DNA of 53,668 nucleotides from an uncultured Gemmiger sp. (lineage in GTDB: Bacteria > Bacillota > Clostridia > Oscillospirales > Ruminococcaceae). The stretch lies in contig CALXHN010000005.1 in assembly GCA_944388105.1 (NCBI GenBank), positions 1 through 53,668 on the forward strand, in the 5' to 3' direction. Both the position numbers and the translations under genes were made by a program. How positions within the stretch are numbered: position 1 is the stretch's first letter; every line of letters starts with the position of its first letter. The notes below the pieces were generated by a model. It made no database searches and had not been told where the DNA came from. It saw nothing but the letters and a program-made list of their open reading frames with translations. Shown here in pieces: positions 33,731-40,927 of the stretch.

Positions 33731-34762
33731 TTATTCCTCTTCCAGGCCCAGCAGGGCAGGCAGCTGGGTCATGGGCAGGGTATCCGCCCGCCAGCAGCCC
33801 AGCCCCGGCACCCGGATGACCGTGATGCTCTTGCCGCCGCTCTTTTTGTCATGGCGCATATATTCCAGCACCTTGTGCTTGTCCACACCGGTGCGCACCG
33901 GCAGGCCCAGCTTGCGCAGCACCGCCCGGGTCCGCTTCTGCAGGGACCGGTCCTCGATCATGGGCAGCATGCCCAGAGCCACGCATTCCCCATGATACAG
34001 ACCGTTGGTGCGGCGTCCCCGCACCCCCTTGACGGCCTCGATGCCGTGACCGATGGTGTGGCCGAAATTCAGTGCCTTGCGGGCACCGGATTCCCGTTCA
34101 TCCTGCTCCACGATCTTCTTTTTCACCAGCAGGCTGCGGTAGATGATGGTTTCGATGTCCTTGTCCACATCCCCGTGCTCAAACACATCAAAGAGTTCCG
34201 GGTCGGCAATGAGGCCGGCCTTGACCGCCTCGGCCAGACCGTTGATATACTGGCGGCGGGGCAGGGTGGTCAGGGTGTCGGGGTCCACCAGCACCACCTG
34301 AGGCTGCCAGAAGGCGCCCACGATGTTCTTGGCACTGCCCAGGTCAATGGCCGTCTTGCCGCCGATGGAGGAGTCGATCTGGGACAGGGTGGTGGTGGGG
34401 CAGTTGACAAAGTCGATGCCCCGCATATAGCTGGCAGCGCAGAAACCGCCCAGGTCTCCCACCACGCCGCCGCCCACGGCCACCAGCAGGTCTTTGCGGT
34501 CCATGCCGAATTCCAGCATGGCGGTGAGTACCTGGCCGTAGACCTTCAGGCATTTGCTGCCTTCGCCCTGGGGGATGGTGTAGACGGTGCCGTTTTCGCA
34601 CTGGTCCGCCACGGTCCGGGCATACTGGGCGGGCACACCGGAATCGGTGAGCACAAAGACCCGGCGGTGTGTCAGGTCGGTAAACTGATGGAGGTTCGAA
34701 AGGCAGCCGCGCTTGAGGATGATGTCATAGCTGCGGGTACCGAGATTCATCGTCATTTTCAT
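33731..34762 (-). CDS. aroB: 3-dehydroquinate synthase
   Basis: Second step of the shikimate pathway, NAD- and metal-dependent. 343 residues. Visible motifs: GEGSKCLKVYGQVL, GGGVVGDLGGFCAASYMRGI, PTTTLSQIDSSIGGKTAID, and the metal-binding EADA-like AEAVKAGLIAD, FGHTIGHGIE and H-G-E-C motifs. ATG 34760-34762 follows AGGAGG with seven bases of spacing. The 3-dehydroquinate dehydratase that would act next is not in this window. Confidence 0.96.
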   Translation of the reverse strand: MKMTMNLGTRSYDIILKRGCLSNLHQFTDLTHRRVFVLTDSGVPAQYARTVADQCENGTVYTIPQGEGSKCLKVYGQVLTAMLEFGMDRKDLLVAVGGGVVGDLGGFCAASYMRGIDFVNCPTTTLSQIDSSIGGKTAIDLGSAKNIVGAFWQPQVVLVDPDTLTTLPRRQYINGLAEAVKAGLIADPELFDVFEHGDVDKDIETIIYRSLLVKKKIVEQDERESGARKALNFGHTIGHGIEAVKGVRGRRTNGLYHGECVALGMLPMIEDRSLQKRTRAVLRKLGLPVRTGVDKHKVLEYMRHDKKSGGKSITVIRVPGLGCWRADTLPMTQLPALLGLEEE

Positions 34763-34795
34763 AAGGGACCCTCCTGTTTTATATAGTGACCTTGG

Positions 34796-35911
34796 TTACT
34801 GCATTTCATCGGCCGGACCGGTGGCAAATACCCCCAGCACCCGCACGGTACGGCAGACCTTCTGCATGGCCTGCACCAGCGCCTCGCAGGTGGCGGGGGC
34901 GTCGGTGTCGGGGCAGACCAGCTGCACGTAAAAGTAATATTCAAAGGAGACATGGGGCAGCGGGCGGCTCTTGATGTTTTCCATGTTGAAGCCCTGTTCC
35001 CCGATGAGGCGGATCACATCCGCCAGTTTGCCCGGTTTGTGGTCCACGGTAAAGAGCATGGCCATACGGCGGCCGGGAGCCGGGGGCACCGGCGCGGCGG
35101 CGTCGGTGCGGGTGATGACGATGAACCGGGTGGTGTTGTCCCCGTCCTCGTTGACGCCCTCGGCCAGGATCTGCAGACCGTAGAGTTCCGCCGTCTGGGC
35201 CGACGCAATGGCCGCCAGGGACTTGTCCCCCGTTTCGGCCACATAGCGGGCCGCCTCGGCAGTGTTGCCCCACACCCGGGTGGCCAGACCGTGACTCTTG
35301 ATATACACGCTGCTCTGGGCCAGGGCCTGCTGGTGACTGATGACGGTGCGGATGTCCGAAAGCTGTGCCCCGGGCAGTGCCAGCAGGTCCTGCCGGATGG
35401 GCAGGTCACACATGCGGGCCACGCTCAGTTCCGGGTGGGCGTACAGCAGATCCAGCACGGTGGAAACATCCCCCGCGTTGGAATTTTCAAAGGGCAGCAC
35501 GCCGAAGCTGGCATCCCCTGCCGCCACGGCATCAAATACCTCGGCCCAGGTGTCAAAGGCTCTGGCCCGGGCAAAGGGGAACAGCCGGGTGAGGGCAATG
35601 TGGCTCCAAGCCCCCTGCACCCCCTGATAAGCGGCCACATCCCGCCCCAGCAGCTTGCGCTGGTAAGCCCGGGACACCACCATCATCTCCTGCAGGACAT
35701 GACGGTAATACGGGCGCAGTTCCTCGTTGTGCAGACGGGCGGTGTTCTTGGCCAGGACCACGTCCTCCCGGGCCGCGTCAAACACCGGTTTGCCGGTGGC
35801 CGCCTTGTACTGCGCCACCTGGCCCACGGCCTCCATCCGCCGTTCAAACAGCGCGGCCATCTGAGCGTCGATCTCGTCAATGGTCTCCCGCGCCTGCTGC
35901 AGCTGATCCAT
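34796..35911 (-). CDS. pheA: Bifunctional chorismate mutase - prephenate dehydratase
   Basis: Converts chorismate to prephenate and then phenylpyruvate. 371 residues in three parts: AroQ-type chorismate mutase (about 1-88; ETIDEIDAQMAALFERR, VGQVAQYK), prephenate dehydratase (about 90-270; LPFENSNAGDVSTVLDLL, NTTRFIVI) and a C-terminal ACT domain (about 282-365; FTVDHKPGKLADVI, NMENIKSRP) where phenylalanine normally inhibits. ATG 35909-35911. First gene of the aromatic operon, about 39 bases from a strong promoter; the short leader leaves no room for a T-box. Confidence 0.94.
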   Translation of the reverse strand: MDQLQQARETIDEIDAQMAALFERRMEAVGQVAQYKAATGKPVFDAAREDVVLAKNTARLHNEELRPYYRHVLQEMMVVSRAYQRKLLGRDVAAYQGVQGAWSHIALTRLFPFARARAFDTWAEVFDAVAAGDASFGVLPFENSNAGDVSTVLDLLYAHPELSVARMCDLPIRQDLLALPGAQLSDIRTVISHQQALAQSSVYIKSHGLATRVWGNTAEAARYVAETGDKSLAAIASAQTAELYGLQILAEGVNEDGDNTTRFIVITRTDAAAPVPPAPGRRMAMLFTVDHKPGKLADVIRLIGEQGFNMENIKSRPLPHVSFEYYFYVQLVCPDTDAPATCEALVQAMQKVCRTVRVLGVFATGPADEMQ

Positions 35912-35949
35912 TCTGATACCCCCTGCCGTTATGATACGTATACAGATTC

Positions 35950-35978
35950 AATATACCATAAACCGGTCTGTATCTCAA
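35950..35978 (-). promoter_or_regulatory. Promoter of the aromatic amino acid operon
   Basis: On the minus strand TTGAGA (35973-35978), a 17-base spacer and TATATT (35950-35955) preceded by TGG, an extended -10. The predicted start falls next to a palindrome, ATACGTAT (about 35934-35941), which could be an operator (inference). Confidence 0.75.
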
Positions 35979-36102
35979 GTAAAAACCGTGAAAAATGTCG
36001 GGAGATTTTGCGTGCTCTATACAATATGAACTTTTATTTTTGTGTGTACGAAATGTACATTTTCCGTCTGCCGGAAACGCAGCTTCCGGGCCGCAGGGAA
36101 AC

Positions 36103-36137
36103 ACAAAAAGCGGCTGCCGGTCTGCGGCAGCCGCCTG
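36103..36137 (-). terminator. Terminator after the 58-residue ORF
   Basis: On the minus strand GCGGCTGCCG pairs with CGGCAGCCGC and is followed by TTTTTGTGTTT. The stretch 35979-36102 between this and the pheA promoter is AT-rich and holds no gene I can support. Confidence 0.85.
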
Positions 36138-36150
36138 ACGGAACAGGGGG

Positions 36151-36327
36151 TCATGTTTTTTTGTCCGGTGCATCGTTTTTGGTACGGCGCACCAGTTCCT
36201 CAAAGGTTGGCATCTGTGTGTAAAAACGGCGGTAGGGATTTTCCGGCAGCGGTGCCGGGGGTGCCGGTACGGGGGCCTTTGGGGCGGCGGATTCCGGCCG
36301 GCGGCCGCGGCAAGGACGCCAGCGCAT
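36151..36327 (-). CDS. Small basic proline-rich protein, 58 residues, coupled to the upstream gene
   Basis: Starts MRWRPCRGRRPESAAPK and ends TKNDAPDKKT. The first half is Arg/Ala/Pro-rich and the second half (ENPYRRFYTQMPTFEELVRR) looks conserved. The ATG overlaps the stop codon of the preceding gene in the form TGATG, the usual sign of translational coupling, and a terminator follows 14 bases after its stop. No family recognised. Confidence 0.6.
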   Translation of the reverse strand: MRWRPCRGRRPESAAPKAPVPAPPAPLPENPYRRFYTQMPTFEELVRRTKNDAPDKKT

Positions 36328-37145
36328 CAGCCCTGCCCCGCGGTAGACACCGCGCCCTGGGTCAGCTTCTGCCAGAGGACATCGTCATCGGCGTAGGATT
36401 CCGCCGATTTGTCGGTCCAGGTGCCCCGGCAGCCGATGTACAGCCGGCTCAGCACATCCTGGTTGCTGCCGGTGGTATCGTCCATGAGGGTGTACCCTGT
36501 ATAGGTGCCCAGGTCCAGGCCGGTCAGCACCGGGCAGTCGGTCCAGCGGTAGACCATGTTCTGCCAGTCGGAAGCGGGTTGGTCCTGCCCCGGAATGGTC
36601 CCGTCCAGATACCGCAGCACCGCCGTGTTGTCCTGGAAGCTGGCAGGGTCTTCCAGCAGGAAAATATAGCTGCCGTCCGCACTGGAAATATCGGTGCTCA
36701 GTTGGGTCAGCACCGCCATGCGCACATAGGCGTCGGTGCTGTCTTCCAGGCCGGAGGTCTCGGACCCGGAGGAAGCCTCTGTGGTCTGGGCGGTCTCGGC
36801 GGTGCCGGCCTCGGTGGCCAGATCAATGGCATACTGGTTGAGCTGAACCACCACCTTGCCGTCACCGTTGCGGTCATCGCAGAAGGATTCCAGCGCAGCG
36901 GTCAGGGCATTGGCGGTATCGGTGGGCAGTTCCTGCTGGCCCACATAGCCGACCTGATAGTCCGGCTTTGTGCGGAAAAAGGATTCCTTGATAATGCTGG
37001 CCAGAATGCCCAGCACCACAAGGACCGCCACCACCTGCCACTTATGGTAATGCCACCAGTTTCCGGCCTTTTCCGCCTTGGTGTATGTACGTTCCGGTTC
37101 GGTTTCTGTATAGGTTTCCTGACTGTTTTTTGTGACCCAGGCCAT
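36327..37145 (-). CDS. Single-span membrane protein of unknown function, 272 residues
   Basis: Cytoplasmic N-terminus of about 35 charged residues (ETYTETEPERTYTKAEK), one membrane helix (about 36-53) and an extracytoplasmic domain of about 215 residues with a serine/threonine/glutamate-rich stretch (about 110-140) that looks like a flexible loop. Contains YQVGYVGQQELP just after the helix, a pattern I associate with uncharacterised proteins of gut Clostridia. ATG 37143-37145. Coupled to the 58-residue ORF downstream and divergent from the gene at 37307. No function assigned. Confidence 0.75.
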   Translation of the reverse strand: MAWVTKNSQETYTETEPERTYTKAEKAGNWWHYHKWQVVAVLVVLGILASIIKESFFRTKPDYQVGYVGQQELPTDTANALTAALESFCDDRNGDGKVVVQLNQYAIDLATEAGTAETAQTTEASSGSETSGLEDSTDAYVRMAVLTQLSTDISSADGSYIFLLEDPASFQDNTAVLRYLDGTIPGQDQPASDWQNMVYRWTDCPVLTGLDLGTYTGYTLMDDTTGSNQDVLSRLYIGCRGTWTDKSAESYADDDVLWQKLTQGAVSTAGQG

Positions 37146-37239
37146 GGGCGGGTTCCCCTTTCCAAACTGTGATGTATTGATTGTAACACAAAACCATGTG
37201 TAATTTGTAAAAATATTCTGACCATTTTACGCCCGCGCC

Positions 37240-37268
37240 TTGCACCGGCCGACAAAAAAGGATATCAT
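37240..37268 (+). promoter_or_regulatory. Promoter of the 37307-39601 gene pair
   Basis: TTGCAC (37240-37245), a 17-base spacer and TATCAT (37263-37268), about 38 bases before the first start codon. Confidence 0.7.
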
Positions 37269-37306
37269 AAAAATGTATTATTATATCCATGGATGGGGGA
37301 AACACC

Positions 37307-38137
37307 ATGACTGACACCGAAAAGACGCAGCCCACCGCCGTATCCGGTCCGGATACGGCACCGGCCTCTGCCGCCACGCCCCGCAAGGTAGGCGTTGCCC
37401 GCTTTTTTGAACTGATGGGGCGGGACCTGTGGCCCTTCTATAAAGCCAGCATCCTTTGCTGTGTGGGCTTCGTGCCCGGATTTCTGGCGGTTTTCTTCGG
37501 CATCCTGTCCGGGGCCGTCTGGATCAGCCTGCTGGGCGGCGCACTGGGCGGCATGATCGCCGCACCTTTCCTGTGCGGCATGTTCGATACCGTGCTGCGC
37601 GCCCTGCGTGACGAACCCGGTTACTGGTGGCACACCTACCGCAATGCCTGGAAGCAGAACTGGCGGGATGCCCTGGCTCCGGGTGCCCTGGCCGGTGCAG
37701 TCCTGGGTCTGTGGAGCTGGGTGCTGACCGCCCTGCCCGATATGACCGATGTGCCCACTTCGGTGTGGGTGTGCATGATCGTGAGCGGCGCGGTGCTGGT
37801 AGGGTTCTTCACCTATGTATTTGCCCAGCTGGTGCTGGTCAGCCTGCCCCTGCCCAAACTGCTCAAGAACAGCGGGCTATTTTTCCTGGGATTCTTCCCC
37901 CGCACCCTGGCCGCCACCCTGGTCCAGTGCGTGTACTGGGTGCCGGTTCTGATGTATATGCCCTATACCCTGCCCGTGCTGCTGGTGACCGGGTTCTGGC
38001 TGCCGGTGACCATCGGGCTGCAGGTGCTGTACCCGGGTCTGGACCGCGCCTTTGCGCTGGAATCCACCATCCGGCAGCGGCGGGACGAGGAACTGCAGCA
38101 GATCATGGCGCAGCGGGACGATCAGGATGAAACGTAA
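37307..38137 (+). CDS. Multi-span membrane protein resembling DUF624/YesL
   Basis: 276 residues with about five or six membrane helices. The arrangement LWPFYKASILCC, then a glycine/alanine-rich pair of helices, then ALRDEPGYWWHTYRNAWKQNWRDAL resembles YesL-type (DUF624) proteins, whose role is not well known. ATG 37307 follows GGGGGA; an ATG 18 bases earlier has no site. It is followed 15 bases later by the C39-like gene and shares its promoter, so the two may act together at the membrane. Confidence 0.6.
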   Translation: MTDTEKTQPTAVSGPDTAPASAATPRKVGVARFFELMGRDLWPFYKASILCCVGFVPGFLAVFFGILSGAVWISLLGGALGGMIAAPFLCGMFDTVLRALRDEPGYWWHTYRNAWKQNWRDALAPGALAGAVLGLWSWVLTALPDMTDVPTSVWVCMIVSGAVLVGFFTYVFAQLVLVSLPLPKLLKNSGLFFLGFFPRTLAATLVQCVYWVPVLMYMPYTLPVLLVTGFWLPVTIGLQVLYPGLDRAFALESTIRQRRDEELQQIMAQRDDQDET

Positions 38138-38152
38138 GGCGGTGAGTCTTTG

Positions 38153-39601
38153 ATGGACAACAAAAACACCTTTTTATTGCAGGACACCGAGATGTTCATG
38201 CGGGGAGAACTGGACAATGTAACGGTGGCCGGTGGCCGGATCCTGCTGGACATTGTGCAGGGCGGGCATGTGCCCTACGGCTGCTACACCAGTCCGGCCA
38301 TCTCTCTGCCTGCCTTTGATGCGGTGCGGGTGAGCTGGAATGCCGGCACCCCGCCGGACACCGCCGTGGAGGCCCAGGCCCGGGTGCTGGTGGACGGCAA
38401 CTGGAGCGCCTGGTCCAGCTTCGGACGGTGGAGCCCTTATCTGGACCGGGAAGGCGCACGCCCTGTCACCCGCGGACCGCTGGTCCTTTCCTCCGACCAC
38501 CTGACCCTGGATTCCAAGGTGGGCATGCAGGTACAGCTGCGGATCTACCTGTACACCAAAGATGAAAAAAAGACCCCCACCGTAAGTCTGCTGGGGGTCA
38601 GTGTCCATGCGGTGGATGTGATCCCCGCCGGCGGACGTCCCGTAAACGCCAAACTGAATCTGATGCCTTATACGGTGGCGCCCCGCTCCCCCGCCCTGCA
38701 CGATGTGATGGACCTGGCCATCTGCCTGACCAGCCTGACCAACCGTTGGGGGGCCGATATCCTGCCCGAAGAGTTCGCCCTGGCCATGCGGGACTTCCAG
38801 CCGGGGCAGGACCCGCGGAACCTGAGTTTTGCGGCGGCTGCCGCCGGATGCTGGGGATTTCCCGCCTGGGCCTGCTGGGCAGACCTGGCCCTGCTGCGTG
38901 CCGAAGTCCGGGCCGGATACGGGGTGATCGTGGCGCTGAGCCGCCGTGCGGTGGAGATCGACGCCGGTATGCCCCCCATCCGGTATGCGGCGCTGCGGGG
39001 CTTTGCCAATATGGACGGGTCGCCCTGTGCCCTGCTCATTGATCCCTGGGCGGGTATCAGCAACTTTGACGCCGAGACCCAGATGCCCCTGGATGAATTT
39101 CTGGTGGCCTGGACCAATCTGGCCCTGTGCATGCGCCAGCGCTGCAAGGAACTGCCGGAAGGACGGCCGGAGCGTTCCTCCGTATGGCTGCGTCACGAAA
39201 AGGACGCCCCCGACGGGCTGTATCAGATGTATCTGGGCGGCGTTGCCCATCCCCTGCCCGACGACTTCTGCGGGGAAGCCCCCAACGAGGCCCCCGGAGC
39301 AGAGGTGCCGGCGCCCCGCCCTGAGGAGACCGGGGAAGCCGCGGATGCACCGCAGCAGGCCCCCGCTTCCCCCGCACCGGAAGCCCCCGCACGTCCCGCT
39401 GCCGTGGGGGTGCTGGCCTGGTCCATCCCGGACGAACGGCCCCACGCCACCACCGCGCACCGGACCCTGCATTTCACCCGCCCGGTCAGCGGCGGCATCC
39501 ATCTGGGCACCCGCACCGCCCCCGATGAACCGCCTACCAAATATACCGTATATGCCATCGATCCCGCCGGACGCATGCTGGTGGGCGACGTGATGGTGTA
39601 A
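38153..39601 (+). CDS. C39-like protein without catalytic Cys and His (pseudo-peptidase)
   Basis: 482 residues: an N-terminal region of beta character (about 1-155, SWSSFGRW and QLRIYLY motifs seen in front of C39-like domains), a C39-like domain (about 165-320), a proline/alanine-rich linker (about 370-415) and a short C-terminal domain (about 418-482). By eye the catalytic Cys of CSPTS proteins falls on Asp187 and the His of GHLxVVRGF on Arg277, while the Asp of NDPA is kept (Asp297). No signal peptide is visible. ATG 38153 follows AAGGCGGTGAG. Probably a binding protein; the family call rests on motif memory. Confidence 0.6.
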   Translation: MDNKNTFLLQDTEMFMRGELDNVTVAGGRILLDIVQGGHVPYGCYTSPAISLPAFDAVRVSWNAGTPPDTAVEAQARVLVDGNWSAWSSFGRWSPYLDREGARPVTRGPLVLSSDHLTLDSKVGMQVQLRIYLYTKDEKKTPTVSLLGVSVHAVDVIPAGGRPVNAKLNLMPYTVAPRSPALHDVMDLAICLTSLTNRWGADILPEEFALAMRDFQPGQDPRNLSFAAAAAGCWGFPAWACWADLALLRAEVRAGYGVIVALSRRAVEIDAGMPPIRYAALRGFANMDGSPCALLIDPWAGISNFDAETQMPLDEFLVAWTNLALCMRQRCKELPEGRPERSSVWLRHEKDAPDGLYQMYLGGVAHPLPDDFCGEAPNEAPGAEVPAPRPEETGEAADAPQQAPASPAPEAPARPAAVGVLAWSIPDERPHATTAHRTLHFTRPVSGGIHLGTRTAPDEPPTKYTVYAIDPAGRMLVGDVMV

Positions 39602-39614
39602 ACATCTTCCGGAC

Positions 39615-39823
39615 AAAAAAGAGCAGGCGGAGCGTTCAGCACTCACCCCGCCTGAGAAGAAGGAGAAAAACAGAGCGTCCCGTTTGCACAGTCCCGTCTG
39701 GCAAAACCCACCCCTCTGAGTTCTACGGAACCCCGAGGCGCTCTGGTTTTCTTCTTATCCTGTTTCTGATATGCAAAAAAGCAAAGGTACTTCGAGCGGT
39801 ACGCTCCAAAGCACCTTTGCTTT
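39615..39823 (-). ncRNA. Candidate structured non-coding RNA
   Basis: A 300-base gap between convergent genes holds a strong minus-strand promoter followed by three successive structured blocks. First, a hairpin GCAAAGGTGCTT / AAGTACCTTTGC with inner GAGCG/CGCTC, then six T. Second, a three-way junction closed by CAGAGCG/CGCTCTG, with arms CCTC...GAGG (inner GGGTTC/GAACTC) and GTTTTGC...GCAAAC, then five T. Third, a hairpin CAGGCGG/CCGCCTG, then six T. Ends near 39775, 39666 or 39615 are possible. It matches no family I know (not tmRNA, SRP or RNase P). Tandem terminators are the dull alternative. Confidence 0.42.
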
Positions 39824-39826
39824 TCT
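39775..39826. terminator. Bidirectional terminator-like hairpin
   Basis: AAAGCAAAGGTACTT and AAAGCACCTTTGCTTTT pair with one wobble, with inner stem GAGCG/CGCTC. T-rich flanks occur on both sides, so it can end the plus-strand pair 37307-39601 and the minus-strand acylation operon. Confidence 0.7.
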
Positions 39827-39829
39827 TGT

Positions 39830-39858
39830 ATTATAGCGCATTGCATCCCGCCATGCAA
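39830..39858 (-). promoter_or_regulatory. Promoter of the candidate RNA
   Basis: On the minus strand TTGCAT (39853-39858), a 17-base spacer and perfect TATAAT (39830-39835). It lies just after the stop codon of the SGNH gene and no minus-strand gene follows it, so it appears to drive a non-coding transcript. Confidence 0.65.
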
Positions 39859-39901
39859 GAGGGCACAGTGTACAACATCCTTGCACACAGCCCCCCTCTG
39901 C

Positions 39902-40918
39902 TCAGGCGGTTTGCTCAAGTACGGACAGCTGGTAGTCGGCGGCTTGCTGATTCTGTGCCAGCGCGTCGGTCATGGACTGGGTGTAGGCGGCGGCGTCCTG
40001 ATCCCAGCTTTCAAAGCCGGATTGGCCCCGATGATCCTCCAGGGCATAGTGCCCGGTGAGGTAGGTGCCCAGGGCGGCGGTGAGTTTCTGTGCGCCCAGC
40101 ACATTCAGGTGGGAACCGCCGTCCGGGGTATCCGTCTTCCAGTTGATGCCGGGGTCCGTGTCGGCCATGTTGTAATCCAGATAGGTCAGGCCATTTTCGT
40201 CGGCAAAGCTCTGGATGCCGTTGTGCCGCGCCAGATTCCAGCTGGAAGAGGCCGGCACCGTGATGAGCAGCAGTTCACTGTCATGGTCCCGGCACAGCTT
40301 GACGATCCGGTCCAGGTACAGGCGCACCAGCAGCGGAATGGGTTCCCGGCTGCCGTCGTCGTACATGTAGTCTCCCCGCATGCTGGCCCCCACCGTGGTG
40401 ATGGGGGTGAAGCCCTTGTTGGTGTCCCGCCAGCTGTAATCATGCTCTTCCAGCAGATTGTCCCAGGTCAGGTCCTTCCAGTTGTCGTGGAAGCGCACCA
40501 GGGGGATCAGTTCGTCGGTGATGTCCCCGATGGCAGCCTGCAGTTCGGTCTCATCCCCCATGCGGCTGTACACCACATCGGTACACAGAACCACCACCTT
40601 GGGCGACTGCTCCTCATAGATGGAACGCAGGCGATAATAAATATTGTACACCGACAGCCACCCGGACGCATAGGTATAGCCGGTCACGCCGCTGTCACAG
40701 TACCACTGCATGGGGGAAATTCCCTGGGCAGCGTTGGAATCCCCCATGACCAGCACGTCAATGGTGTCGAAGTCCTCCCCCAGGATGCCGCCTGCCGTGT
40801 AGCCGGACAGATACCGGTTGGAGTGGGGCATCAGGTAATGGCCCGCCAGGAACACGGCCATGGCCAGCACCAGCAGGAAAGCCGTGACGTGGAGGATATG
40901 TTTGATGCAGGATTTCAT
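39902..40918 (-). CDS. SGNH/GDSL-type esterase-like protein, DltD-like
   Basis: 338 residues with one N-terminal membrane helix (about 9-27) and an extracytoplasmic SGNH domain: VLVMGDSNAAQG with Ser61 as nucleophile and a C-terminal DGGSHLN block supplying Asp and His. In its place after an MBOAT gene it matches DltD/AlgJ-type partners, which complete acyl transfer to a cell-wall or exported polymer. ATG 40916-40918. Ten bases after the MBOAT gene; last gene of the acylation operon. Confidence 0.82.
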   Translation of the reverse strand: MKSCIKHILHVTAFLLVLAMAVFLAGHYLMPHSNRYLSGYTAGGILGEDFDTIDVLVMGDSNAAQGISPMQWYCDSGVTGYTYASGWLSVYNIYYRLRSIYEEQSPKVVVLCTDVVYSRMGDETELQAAIGDITDELIPLVRFHDNWKDLTWDNLLEEHDYSWRDTNKGFTPITTVGASMRGDYMYDDGSREPIPLLVRLYLDRIVKLCRDHDSELLLITVPASSSWNLARHNGIQSFADENGLTYLDYNMADTDPGINWKTDTPDGGSHLNVLGAQKLTAALGTYLTGHYALEDHRGQSGFESWDQDAAAYTQSMTDALAQNQQAADYQLSVLEQTA

Positions 40919-40927
40919 AATACTCCC

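Noticed and set aside
35912..36010. Possible T-box or attenuator in front of pheA
   Set aside because: The promoter at 35950-35978 leaves a leader of only about 30 bases, too short for a T-box or leader peptide with terminator.
35877..36203. Minus-strand open frame of 108 codons upstream of pheA
   Set aside because: It crosses the terminator at 36103-36137 and the pheA promoter, lacks a ribosome site and shows no conserved pattern.
39643..39918. Minus-strand open frame of 91 codons in the gap after the SGNH gene
   Set aside because: It runs through three hairpins and a promoter and starts inside the SGNH gene end; the region is better explained as structured RNA or terminators.
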